From NCBI GenBank assembly GCA_003232965.1, contig QIKG01000078.1:1-13968 (forward strand): DNA of 13,968 nt, read 5' to 3'. The DNA comes from Oceanospirillales bacterium. GTDB taxonomy: Bacteria; Pseudomonadota; Gammaproteobacteria; Xanthomonadales; SZUA-36. Below, in pieces: positions 1 to 6,166 of this stretch (the stretch's first letter is position 1; the number at the start of each line of letters is the position of its first letter). The notes beneath the pieces are model-generated. The model was not told the origin of the DNA, did no database searches, and was given only the letters and a program-made list of their open reading frames with translations. Made by a program: the position numbers and the translations under genes.

Positions 1-8
1 CGTTATGT
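1..8 (+). other. attC R' box at left edge (boundary of cassette 1)
   Basis: The window opens with a GTTATGT box (2-8). It is the exact reverse complement of the ACATAAC R'' box at 591-597. In integron cassettes the crossover falls between G and TT of R', so the first bases of a cassette mirror its own R'' box. This match makes 3-640 one complete cassette and implies that another attC lies just left of the window. Confidence 0.75.
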
Positions 9-305
9 GTATAAAAATTTGGACTCAACATCCATGCTTTTATGAAGGATGCGAATTATAGTTATTTTAGCTTTAGTACTTTCACGGTAATAAATGATAT
101 GGCTGCTCTGGGGGAACTTCCTGTAACCTTTTTTAATATACTCACACTGTATACCTACTGCTGGGGTTTCAGCCAATAAATGAAAGACATCATCAAATTG
201 TTTAACGTACAATAATCGTTGATCTCTCCCCCAGCGTTTTTCTGTAAATCTAGCAACCTTTCTCAAATCTTCTTTTGCTTTTATGGTTAGCACAAATGCC
301 TTCAT
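3..305 (-). CDS. parE: ParE/RelE-family toxin
   Basis: This is a 100-aa ParE/RelE-superfamily toxin, the downstream partner of the ParD-like gene. Visible family features are a helical N-terminal half (KAKEDLRKVARFTEKRWG) and a strand-rich C-terminal half that includes YIKKGYRKF, HIIYYRE and ITIIRILH. ParE toxins usually poison DNA gyrase and RelE toxins cut mRNA on the ribosome; ParD as partner favours the gyrase type, but the target cannot be read from sequence. The ATG at 305 overlaps the antitoxin stop by 4 nt (ATGA), so translation is probably coupled. The stop codon lies in the cassette-boundary bases 3-5. The gene is transcribed leftward, opposite to the usual gene-to-attC polarity of a cassette. 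Confidence 0.9.
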   Translation of the reverse strand: MKAFVLTIKAKEDLRKVARFTEKRWGRDQRLLYVKQFDDVFHLLAETPAVGIQCEYIKKGYRKFPQSSHIIYYRESTKAKITIIRILHKSMDVESKFLYT

Positions 306-544
306 TTATCATTTTCGCTATCAAGCTCACTCATAAAAGCACCATAGTCATAATCTGCGATACCACTCTGTTCACCCTCATTAAGCATTTTTCTAAGTGT
401 TTCAAGCCGTGCCTCTGTGTTTTCAAGCAATCTAAGCGCAGTTCTTACAACCTCGCTTGCAGAGCCAAAACGACCGCTTTTAACCTGACCAGATATAAAG
501 CTATCAAAGTGGTCGCCCAATGTAATACTTGTATTTTTAGCCAT
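302..544 (-). CDS. parD: ParD-family antitoxin
   Basis: This 80-aa antitoxin has an N-terminal ribbon-helix-helix DNA-binding fold (residues about 1-45: MAKNTSITLGDHFDSFI, then GRFGSASEVVRTALRLLE) and a flexible acidic tail that would wrap the toxin. The start is set at 544 because the minus strand has GGAG seven bases upstream of that ATG. An in-frame extension to 604 has no such site and runs into the attC. ParD-type proteins neutralise ParE and repress their own promoter. An inverted repeat suitable for an operator lies just upstream (568-586). The gene is cassette-borne, and a locally promoted toxin-antitoxin pair is the kind of module known to stabilise cassette arrays. Confidence 0.92.
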   Translation of the reverse strand: MAKNTSITLGDHFDSFISGQVKSGRFGSASEVVRTALRLLENTEARLETLRKMLNEGEQSGIADYDYGAFMSELDSENDK

Positions 545-567
545 AATGCACTCCTTATATACCAATA

Positions 568-586
568 TATACCTAATTGTGGTATA
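568..586 (-). promoter_or_regulatory. Candidate ParD operator
   Basis: A perfect 6-bp inverted repeat, TATACC and GGTATA separated by 7 bp, lies 24 bp upstream of the parD start in a short AT-rich interval. A further partial GGTATA-like copy lies nearer the gene. Position and symmetry suit autorepression by an RHH antitoxin. No clear -35/-10 pair was assigned. Confidence 0.5.
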
Positions 587-590
587 AAAC

Positions 591-646
591 ACATAACAAG
601 TCAATAAAGCGGACGTGAATCACGTCGCTTATTTCAAACGTTATGC
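591..646 (+). repeat. attC site closing cassette 1
   Basis: This is a compact integron attC. The R'' box is ACATAAC (591-597). The L'' arm AATAAAGC (603-610) pairs with L' GCTTATT (627-633), leaving unpaired bases on the L'' side. A central perfect hairpin is formed by GACGTG (612-617) and CACGTC (621-626) with a 3-nt loop. The R' box is GTTATGC (640-646), with crossover expected after G640. The extrahelical L'' base is the hallmark that orients integrase on the folded bottom strand. Confidence 0.88.
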
Positions 647-670
647 GTTTTTCATCAAATGGAGTATTAA

Positions 671-988
671 ATGAGAAAAGAATTTCGATTTATAGTTAAA
701 GCTCACACTATTAGAGTTGTGAATACATGGACACGTGGAATAAAATTATATGTGGATGGCGATTTTCGCGACCAGGATACAAGCTTTTTTGTTAATGGAA
801 AAGCAGTACTCCTATCAGCAAAACTTGGAGAATATGGCATCCTAGAAATATACCTGTCAGCTTTCACATCAGTAGAAATTGATGCGTATTTAGTTTTAAA
901 CAATTCAAAGCAGTATGTTTTTAGTTCACATAAACACCTGAGTTTAACCGAACAAAGACTAGCGAAACAAACGCATACAAGCGCATAA
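671..988 (+). CDS. Cassette-borne hypothetical protein (cassette 2)
   Basis: This 105-aa protein is not one I recognise. It begins 30 bp after the cassette crossover point and has a good ribosome site (GGAG at 661-664, 6 bp from the ATG). The sequence alternates hydrophobic and polar residues (RFIVKAHTIRVVNTW, IKLYVDGDF, FFVNGKAVLL, ILEIYLSAF, VEIDAYLVLN), which suggests a small all-beta domain. There is no signal peptide or membrane segment. The last residues (KQTHTSA) are read from the decayed attC R'' box, so the original C-terminus may have been different. The real gene status rests on the ribosome site, cassette context and protein-like composition. Confidence 0.7.
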   Translation: MRKEFRFIVKAHTIRVVNTWTRGIKLYVDGDFRDQDTSFFVNGKAVLLSAKLGEYGILEIYLSAFTSVEIDAYLVLNNSKQYVFSSHKHLSLTEQRLAKQTHTSA

Positions 989-1040
989 AGTTGTTCGCTG
1001 CGCGCACTTGGAGAGTTAAAACGCTACGCGCTTTATTTGC
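973..1040 (+). repeat. Decayed attC of cassette 2
   Basis: Cassette 2 starts TTATGC, so its R'' box should read GCATAAC. At 973-978 the sequence reads GCATAC followed by AAGCGCATAAAG, a one-base deletion from the expected start of a long attC. The following stretch (AAAGTTGTTCGC, then ACGCTACGCGCTTT) resembles the body of long chromosomal-integron attC sites. No R' box with the right sequence follows; the site dissolves into the repeat at about 1041-1118. It is probably non-functional. Confidence 0.5.
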
Positions 1041-1348
1041 CACTAATAAACCTTTTGATGGTGTGCATGTTCAATGTTGGTTCTGACTGAAAAAACTGTT
1101 TGAGAAATATGCCCTTAGAAATATGCCCTTAAATATAAACACTGACAAGAACTACTGGGCAGGTATCCAGTGAAAGGCAAAAACTCAACATTTTGGTAAA
1201 ATCCGATATAAATTTCTGAAAACAACACAGGGCAACACTATAACACTGAGCATGATGACGAGTTTTCTCATATAATTGTCCGTTCAAGATGAATTTGAAA
1301 TTAGAAGCTTTGCTTTATACCGCCAGTTATTAATCCCCCTGAGTGCTT
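989..1348. other. Gene-free interval: attC remnant, diverged repeat, tandem duplication
   Basis: No gene is seen here. The interval holds the decayed attC, one copy of a diverged repeat (1041-1118) whose partner is at 6746-6825, and a short tandem duplication of GAAATATGCCCTTA at about 1104-1131. The rest, up to the nuclease start, is AT-rich with no convincing promoter, RNA gene or attC boundary. Confidence 0.6.
1041..1118 (+). repeat. Diverged direct repeat, copy A
   Basis: This segment matches 6746-6825 with scattered mismatches. The best-conserved core is GTTGGTTCTGACTG followed by A-rich sequence, AAACTGTTTGA and AATAT(G/A)CCC. In one frame both copies encode related peptides that end at the same stop: ATNKPFDGVHVQCWF here and LTNKSIDDVPVQRWF in copy B. 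Copy A is probably a fragment duplicated during rearrangement. Confidence 0.6.
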
Positions 1349-3550
1349 ATGAAAACTAAATATATCGTCATTATCCTCGCCCTGTTACCAATGCTCTCAA
1401 CAGCTGATGTTAGTGATTTATTAATCACTGAAATAGCAGTTACGCCAACTGCCGGAGAATTTATCGAGATCCACAATAGCGGAGCAACGGATGTTGATTT
1501 AAGTGATGTGTATTTAACCGATGCCACTTTCTCAAATGGCGGGGTGTTTTATTATCAGATAGTTACTGGTAATGGTGGCGGTGGTGGCTTTGCCGATTTT
1601 CATGCTCGCTTTCCAGTCGGTGCAATAATCCCAGCTGGGGCATACCAAACAATAGCCTTAAATGGTTCCGATGATTTCAATGCAAGTTATGGTGAAGACC
1701 CAACGTACGAACTTTATGAAGATGGAGGAGCACCGGATGCAATCCCGGAGATGCTAGAGGCCACGCTAGGTTCAATCAACAATCAGGGTGGAATATCTGG
1801 AGGCGAAGTAGCGGTGCTTTATTCCTGGGACGGCTTGACCGATTTAGTTGAAGACATTGATTATGTACTCTGGGGTGATAAAGCCGAGGCCATAGATAAA
1901 ACCGGTATCGCGATGGATGGCCCTGATGTTGGTACTGCGACCAGTCTATATCTAAGTGACACAGTTATTGCGAATCAGGCAGTTATTATGACCAACTCGC
2001 ATCCGGGTGGTCAAAGTTGGCAAAGAAATGTGTCTTTGAATGAAGGCGTAGAAGTTCAGAGTGGAGGCAATGGTATAAACGGCAGCAACGAAACCTCAGA
2101 AGACCTGAATAATACCTTCTATGTAGAAAATCCTACACCTAATATTGCCGGCACACCACCGGCCCCGACTGCTCCGAGCATTATTATTAACGAGGTTGAT
2201 GCTATAGGTGCGAGCGAATTTATCGAGATATATAGTGGTTTTTCCAATATCAGCTTGAATGATGTGACGTTAGTCTTTTATCAGGGCAGCGACGATACAA
2301 TTTACAATGTTTTGGATTTATCCGGCAATAACACCAATATCAGTGGTTATTTTCTTGTTGGCGCTGCAAGTTTAACCCCCGATATGGTGATGCCTGCTAA
2401 TAGTCTGGATGATGATGCCAGTGCGGTGGCTATATATTTTAGTAATGCCACTAATTTTAGTATTGGTGATCCGGTGACGGCGACTGACTTGATTGATGCC
2501 TTGGTCTACGATTCTAATGATACCGATGATTTAGGCTTGTTGGCGACACTTAATGTAACGGGTGGACAAGTTGACGAAGATGGTAACTTTAACGTAAATG
2601 CTGAATCTAACTCAAGGTGCCCGAACGGATCTGGCGGCGCATTAAATACCAGCCGTTATAAACAAACACCAGCTACTGCTGGGAGCATTAATAACCAATG
2701 CCCGGTACCTACAATTGGTGAATATTATGCTGGGGTTGATACTACCAGCGCACTGACCTTACGTACCACCTTGCACGATATTATTAGAGTCGCGCAGTCA
2801 TTTGATTACTCATCCTCAGGAAGTATTGATACCTGGGATATTTTATCCGAAGCTGATGCGGATCCATTAGTTTTGGGACGCATGATAATGGTCTATAAAA
2901 ATAATTCTCTTGAATACCTTGGTGGTGGGATACAAATTTATAATCGCGAACATACCTGGCCACAATCTCGCGGTTTTCATCAAAATAGCTTAGGCTCGAA
3001 TAACGCTGCCCGTACTGACGCTCATCATTTGATGATTTCAGATGCAGACTATAACAGTGACAGGGGTAACAATTATTTCGATAATTGTAATGCCGGCTGT
3101 AACGAAAGGGTAACGACTAATTACAACGGTATAGGCGGTGGCTCGGGTGTTTATCCCGGTAACTCTAACTGGTTTGATGGGTCGGTTTTTGAAGTATGGG
3201 AAAAACGCAAAGGTGATATTGCGCGGGCAATGATGTATATGGATGTGCGTTATGAAGCTAGTCAAGCTGACCCCAATAGTTCCCCTGTACAACTTGAACC
3301 AGACTTACAATTGGTTGAAGATCCAGCCGAACTTGGCAGTGGTGTTCCTAAAATGGCCAGGTTAAGCACCTTATTACAATGGCATATTGATGATCCTGTT
3401 GATCAAACCGAAATAGATCGCAATAATGTTGTGTTTGGTTTTCAGGAAAATAGGAACCCATTTGTTGACCACCCGGAATGGGCAGCATGTATCTTCCAGG
3501 ATATTTGCCCTCAAGTTACTGACTCAATATTCCAAAATAGCTTTGAGTAA
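1349..3550 (+). CDS. Secreted nuclease: lamin-tail domains plus endonuclease I
   Basis: This is a 733-aa exported nuclease. The ATG at 1349 is preferred over an in-frame GTG at 1343 because it gives a clean signal peptide (MKTKYIVIILALLPMLSTA, cleavage near residue 19). Two lamin-tail-like domains follow, at about 20-180 (LLITEIAVTPTAGEFIEIHN) and 275-450 (IIINEVDAIGASEFIEIY). The C-terminal endonuclease I domain (EndA/NucM/Vvn type, about 455-700) carries NREHTWPQS (about 532-540), DAHHLM (557-562), NSDRGN (569-574) and KGDIARAMMYMDVRY (621-635). The EH pair and the Asn of NSDRGN match the family's catalytic and metal-binding residues. This enzyme class degrades DNA and RNA non-specifically outside the cell. 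The tail ends IFQNSFE, resembling the short IFxxGFE ends of many exported gammaproteobacterial proteins. No attC flanks it. Confidence 0.92.
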   Translation: MKTKYIVIILALLPMLSTADVSDLLITEIAVTPTAGEFIEIHNSGATDVDLSDVYLTDATFSNGGVFYYQIVTGNGGGGGFADFHARFPVGAIIPAGAYQTIALNGSDDFNASYGEDPTYELYEDGGAPDAIPEMLEATLGSINNQGGISGGEVAVLYSWDGLTDLVEDIDYVLWGDKAEAIDKTGIAMDGPDVGTATSLYLSDTVIANQAVIMTNSHPGGQSWQRNVSLNEGVEVQSGGNGINGSNETSEDLNNTFYVENPTPNIAGTPPAPTAPSIIINEVDAIGASEFIEIYSGFSNISLNDVTLVFYQGSDDTIYNVLDLSGNNTNISGYFLVGAASLTPDMVMPANSLDDDASAVAIYFSNATNFSIGDPVTATDLIDALVYDSNDTDDLGLLATLNVTGGQVDEDGNFNVNAESNSRCPNGSGGALNTSRYKQTPATAGSINNQCPVPTIGEYYAGVDTTSALTLRTTLHDIIRVAQSFDYSSSGSIDTWDILSEADADPLVLGRMIMVYKNNSLEYLGGGIQIYNREHTWPQSRGFHQNSLGSNNAARTDAHHLMISDADYNSDRGNNYFDNCNAGCNERVTTNYNGIGGGSGVYPGNSNWFDGSVFEVWEKRKGDIARAMMYMDVRYEASQADPNSSPVQLEPDLQLVEDPAELGSGVPKMARLSTLLQWHIDDPVDQTEIDRNNVVFGFQENRNPFVDHPEWAACIFQDICPQVTDSIFQNSFE

Positions 3551-3613
3551 ACTGGGTATGGTTATTTCAGGCATTTGAATTAGTTGTAGTACTCCAGAGG
3601 AGGTAGTCCATAA

Positions 3614-3823
3614 CCCAGAGAACAGGCGCTCGGTAGCACCAATGATGCAGTCAAAAAAGTCATTTATTTGGTCATACGCGATGCCTCAAAAAAATGGACG
3701 CTGCCTATAAGTGATTGGAAAGTTGTACTAAATAGATTTATGAGCGAATTTGAAGTGTTGGTGTGCCTGTTTTTGGGTGTTAAGGGTGGGCATGACTTCA
3801 ACTACCCTCCTTCCTCCGCGTAA
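3614..3823 (+). pseudogene. IS256-family transposase, C-terminal remnant
   Basis: A frame running from after the stop at 3611 to the stop at 3821-3823 encodes NDAVKKVIYLVIRDASKKW, then TLPISDWKVVLNRFMSEFE (about 3641-3754). This matches the conserved C-terminal end of IS256-family transposases (typical pattern: NDxAxxKLxYLAxRNxSKKWTMPIxNWxxALNxFxIxFE). The DDE catalytic core and N-terminus are absent and no start codon or terminal inverted repeat was identified. It marks an old IS insertion at the junction between the nuclease gene and the obgE remnant. Confidence 0.78.
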
Positions 3824-3891
3824 GCGGGGTAACAGCATTGTCAGGGAGCCAGATAAACCCCAATGTGGACTAGAATGTGCTTGTCCTCGGG

Positions 3892-4370
3892 ACTTTCGGC
3901 CCGTGGCGGCAAGGGCGGTTTGGGCAATGTGCATTTCAAAAGCTCAACCAATCGTTCACCGCGAAAAACCACACCGGGAGTAGCGGACGAGGAACGCGAG
4001 CTTCTGCTGGAATTGAAAGTGCTTGCTGATGTCGGCTTGTTGGGTTTCCCCAACGCCGGTAAATCCACCCTGATTTCAGCTGTAAGTGCCGCCAGACCCA
4101 AGGTTGCCGACTATCCTTTTACCACACTATATCCAAATCTCGGCGTGGTGCGTATCGGGCATGACCAAAGCTTTGTTATTACCGACATCCCGAGCTAAAG
4201 CTATATTAAAAAAACTAGAATGGCATGACCCTTGGTATTTAATCTCATCGGTTGCACGCACCGGCCTTGATCAGTTGATGACCGATATCCAGTTGGCTTT
4301 TGAAGCACAAAAAGAGCGGGAAGAGCAAGCACTGGCCTTGGCTGCTGTAAACTCCGAAGAAGACCTATGA
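3892..4370 (+). pseudogene. obgE: Broken obgE (Obg GTPase) remnant
   Basis: Two frames hold recognisable ObgE pieces. From about 3892 to 4193 the reading is ARGGKGGLGNVHFKSSTN, LKVLADVGLLGFPNAGKST (G1/P-loop), the G2 region PKVADYPFTT, and FVITDIP, which stops just at G3 (DIPG). From about 4196 to 4370, in another frame, comes AILKKLEWHDPWYLISSV (G5 area) and a C-terminal tail ending EEDL. About 115 N-terminal residues (most of the Obg fold) and roughly 100 residues between G3 and G5, including the NKxD G4 motif, are missing. ObgE is a ribosome-associated GTPase and normally essential, so an intact copy must exist elsewhere. The remnant lies upstream of rpsT-murJ, where Pseudomonas-like synteny puts obgE. 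Confidence 0.88.
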
Positions 4371-4394
4371 GTATGATCCCTGAATTCAGGTCTT
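4360..4394 (+). terminator. Weak terminator-like hairpin after obgE remnant
   Basis: AAGACCT (4360-4366) pairs perfectly with AGGTCTT (4388-4394). A 12-bp perfect palindrome, CCTGAATTCAGG (4379-4390), overlaps the right arm. Downstream sequence is T-rich (TCTAATTCTT) but lacks a true T-run. It may be the relic of the obgE operon terminator. Confidence 0.3.
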
Positions 4395-4482
4395 TCTAAT
4401 TCTTAGCTTTCAAAATTCAAAGAAGATTTTGTAACTTGCAAATCAACAGCATTGGTAGCACGATAGGTTCAATTAAAATTAA

Positions 4483-4522
4483 TATACAGAAATATAGCTG
4501 GATATTCAGCTTAGGCTGTATA
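4483..4522. repeat. Nested dyad next to the HNH cassette boundary
   Basis: Outer arms TATACAG (4483-4489) and CTGTATA (4516-4522) enclose inner arms AGCTG (4496-4500) and CAGCT (4507-4511). The structure ends 7 bp before the cassette crossover G4530. It could be a worn attC-like fold or a secondary integration target; it lacks a recognisable R'' box. Confidence 0.4.
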
Positions 4523-4529
4523 AATCAGA

Positions 4530-4536
4530 GTTAGCT
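4530..4536 (+). other. R' box starting the HNH cassette
   Basis: GTTAGCT at 4530-4536 is the exact reverse complement of the AGCTAAC R'' box at 5291-5297. This defines 4531-5372 as one cassette. No attC body or attI is recognisable immediately to its left. Confidence 0.7.
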
Positions 4537-4546
4537 TAAAAGAATA

Positions 4547-5296
4547 ATGTCGATATCCGATAAAAATCGAAAAGTAATTTGGGGTAAATCAGGTAGTAGA
4601 TGCGCGATTTGTAAATCACATATTGTTATGGAGCCAACAGAGATTGATAAAGAATCGGTTGTTGGTGATGAATGTCATATTGTATCAAAAAAAAGTGGCG
4701 GGCCGCGATATCGGGAAAATCATCCAGTTGGAGAACATGATTTTCCTAATAACATCATTCTACTCTGTAAAACGCATCACAAACAGGTTGATGATCAATC
4801 AGAGGCATTCAGCGAATCGTTGCTAAAAGAAATAAAACATAATCATGAAACATGGGTCAATGAAAAGCTATCGGATACGAGTGAGCCAAAGCCAACTAAG
4901 GTTGTAAGGACTAAAGAAAATATTCCTAGCCATCTCAAAAGAATTGAGAGTGGTAAGGAGTTATTAGCAATAGCACTAAATTCAATGGCAGGGTCTTTCG
5001 ACTATGAAGATATAGACACAAATGAATTGGTTGATTTGATAGCTGGGTTTTACCAAAATGTACAGGACTATATAGATATTGGTATCGATGAAGTTGGTCA
5101 GCGAATTCAAATTGAACGCGAGTTCACAAATAATATCAAAGAATTGGATGATTGCGGGCTATGGTTATTCGGAGCCAGAGAGCAACAAAGGCTTGAAGGT
5201 GGAATTGGCCCGAGTACAAGCTGGCCTGTTGTCCACTTATGTATAATTTCTAAACAGAATGATAGCATTATCGAGTATGGAAATAAAAATAGCTAA
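4547..5296 (+). CDS. HNH endonuclease-domain protein (cassette-borne)
   Basis: This 249-aa protein has an N-terminal HNH nuclease module. C19-x2-C22 (CAICKSH) and C74 with H77/H78 suggest a zinc-supported fold. H44 (DECHIV) is the first His, N68/N69 (PNNIILLC) the Asn, and the KTHHKQVDD helix supplies the last His. Residues about 85-249 are a separate, mostly helical and acidic region (LVDLIAGFYQNVQDYIDIGIDEVGQRIQIEREF) that I do not recognise; it could bind a target or a partner. The gene begins only 16 bp after the cassette crossover, with no clear Shine-Dalgarno, so it may be translated from a leaderless or read-through transcript. The stop codon lies inside the attC R'' box. HNH proteins of this kind occur in restriction and phage-defence settings, but a defence role here is inference. 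Confidence 0.88.
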   Translation: MSISDKNRKVIWGKSGSRCAICKSHIVMEPTEIDKESVVGDECHIVSKKSGGPRYRENHPVGEHDFPNNIILLCKTHHKQVDDQSEAFSESLLKEIKHNHETWVNEKLSDTSEPKPTKVVRTKENIPSHLKRIESGKELLAIALNSMAGSFDYEDIDTNELVDLIAGFYQNVQDYIDIGIDEVGQRIQIEREFTNNIKELDDCGLWLFGAREQQRLEGGIGPSTSWPVVHLCIISKQNDSIIEYGNKNS

Positions 5297-5378
5297 CAAG
5301 CGCATACACGTGGATTGTTTTAACTTTGGGTATTTTGTGTTCCGTTACACTCCAAACCAGTGATGCAAATCGTTATAA
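5291..5378 (+). repeat. attC site between HNH and TA cassettes
   Basis: The R'' box is AGCTAAC (5291-5297). L'' GCATACAC (5302-5309) pairs with L' GTGATGC (5360-5366), leaving one extra base on the L'' side. The R' box is GTTATAA (5372-5378). The site is 88 bp with a loosely paired middle. The R' bases TTATAA belong to the next cassette and match that cassette's own R'' box at 5995-6001. Confidence 0.82.
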
Positions 5379-5389
5379 GTTCTTGAAAC

Positions 5390-5436
5390 TTGACTCTATT
5401 TTTTAAATGTAGTGTAATGTAATACACATCACTACA
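5390..5436 (+). promoter_or_regulatory. Promoter and operator of the second TA pair
   Basis: A -35 TTGACT (5390-5395), a 17-bp spacer and a -10 TGTAAT (5413-5418) form a good sigma-70 promoter inside the cassette. The -10 is embedded in an inverted repeat, TGTAGTG (5408-5414) and CACTACA (5430-5436), with a nested GTGTA/TACAC pair. Overlap of operator and -10 fits autorepression by the RHH antitoxin. A GGAG (5440-5443) follows, 6 bp before the start codon. Confidence 0.72.
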
Positions 5437-5449
5437 TTCGGAGTATTTT

Positions 5450-5716
5450 ATGAGCGTCACAAGTGTTCGGCTTCATAAAGAAATTGAAGTCCCCCTCGAA
5501 CAATTAGCAGAAAAACTTGACCGAAGTAAAAACTATTTGATAAACCTTGCAATAAAAGAGTTTGTTGCAAAACAGGCAATGGAGAGCTCTCGGTGGTCAG
5601 ATACTATCCAAGCATTAGAATCAATCCAATCTGGAGAAACAATTGGCGAATCAAAGGTTAATGAGTGGCTTGATACCTGGGGTACAAGTGATGAGTCCTC
5701 AGCACCAACCAAATGA
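5450..5716 (+). CDS. Ribbon-helix-helix (CopG/RelB-type) antitoxin
   Basis: This 88-aa protein is an RHH transcription factor and antitoxin. The strand is SVTSVRLHKEIEVPLEQLA, followed by the two helices (LAEKLDRSKNYLINLAIKEFV), then a C-terminal acidic arm (SGETIGESKVNEWLDTWG) of the type that masks the toxin. It has a strong ribosome site and its own promoter/operator. Its TGA overlaps the toxin ATG by 4 nt (ATGA). It fills the first half of the cassette starting at 5373. Confidence 0.9.
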   Translation: MSVTSVRLHKEIEVPLEQLAEKLDRSKNYLINLAIKEFVAKQAMESSRWSDTIQALESIQSGETIGESKVNEWLDTWGTSDESSAPTK

Positions 5717-6000
5717 AGTTAAGTTATTCAGTTGAATCAATATCCGACCTTGCCAGGTTACGAAAATTCATCGCAATCCACAACCCAAAAGCAGCGAAAC
5801 AAATAGCAAAAGAAATAAAAACAGCGATTAGCCAGTTGAAACAATTCCCGGAAATAGGGCTCCCTGTACCTCGGTCGCCAGACCCGGAAATGATGCGTGA
5901 TTTATACATTGGCAAATATTTAGCTAGGTACTTGGTTTCAAATAATCATATTTTTATTTTAAGGATATGGCATGGAAAGGAAGAGGGAAAAGACTTATAA
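5713..6000 (+). CDS. RelE/ParE-family toxin
   Basis: This 95-aa toxin is of the plasmid-stabilisation RelE/ParE superfamily. It shows the helical hairpin (SISDLARLRKFIAIHNPKAA, then AKEIKTAISQLKQFPEIG) and the terminal strands (MMRDLYIGKYLARYLVS, HIFILRIWHGKEEGKDL). The ending IFILRIWHGKE is very typical of the family. It could inhibit gyrase (ParE) or cleave ribosome-bound mRNA (RelE); sequence alone does not decide. The stop codon TAA (5998-6000) is part of the attC R'' box, a common arrangement in tight cassettes. It reads in the normal gene-to-attC direction, unlike the parDE pair in cassette 1. Confidence 0.9.
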   Translation: MKLSYSVESISDLARLRKFIAIHNPKAAKQIAKEIKTAISQLKQFPEIGLPVPRSPDPEMMRDLYIGKYLARYLVSNNHIFILRIWHGKEEGKDL

Positions 6001-6053
6001 CAAATCATTCAACTCGGAAGCCAGCAAGGCTGGCTCCAGTTAATTCGGGCGTT
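5995..6053 (+). repeat. attC site of the second TA cassette (interrupted in R')
   Basis: The R'' box is TTATAAC (5995-6001). L'' ATTCAACT (6007-6014) pairs with L' AGTTAAT (6038-6044), leaving an extra base in L''. A 7-bp central hairpin is formed by AGCCAGC (6019-6025) and GCTGGCT (6029-6035). The site runs to GGGCGTT (6047-6053), where the R' box is cut by the inverted-repeat element. The box resumes as GTTATAC at 6167. Confidence 0.88.
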
Positions 6054-6166
6054 GAGGCTGTAGAGAAACCCCAAATACCCTATTTTATTGAAAATCGTGA
6101 GATATATCACATTGATTATTAAGGATATATTTTTGCTTTAATATTCGGAGGTTTTTCTACAGCCTC
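6054..6166. mobile_element. 113-bp MITE-like inverted-repeat element inside attC R'
   Basis: Terminal inverted repeats of 19 bp with 2 mismatches lie at 6054-6072 (GAGGCTGTAGAGAAACCCC) and 6148-6166 (ending TTTTTCTACAGCCTC). The inside is AT-rich and non-coding. GTT stands directly on both sides (6051-6053 and 6167-6169), consistent with a 3-bp target duplication. Removing the element and one GTT rebuilds a normal GGGCGTTATAC attC end. The size and lack of coding content fit a non-autonomous element moved by a transposase elsewhere; the IS family is not assigned. Confidence 0.75.

Noticed and set aside
275..607. Rightward 110-aa frame over the parD/parE region
   Set aside because: It is antisense to two well-supported genes, has no ribosome site and no family resemblance, and it runs into the attC.
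3552..3618. Inverted repeat CTGGGTATGG / CCATAACCCAG as attC or terminator
   Set aside because: The spacer is too long for a terminator without a T-run, and the arms lack R''/R' boxes. It may be an IS256-related scar but this is unsupported.
3841..4101. Leftward frame over the obgE remnant
   Set aside because: Antisense shadow of recognisable ObgE coding sequence.
4450..4477. tRNA-like fragments (TGGTAGCA and GGTTCAA)
   Set aside because: No acceptor or anticodon stem can be formed around them; spacing does not fit a tRNA.
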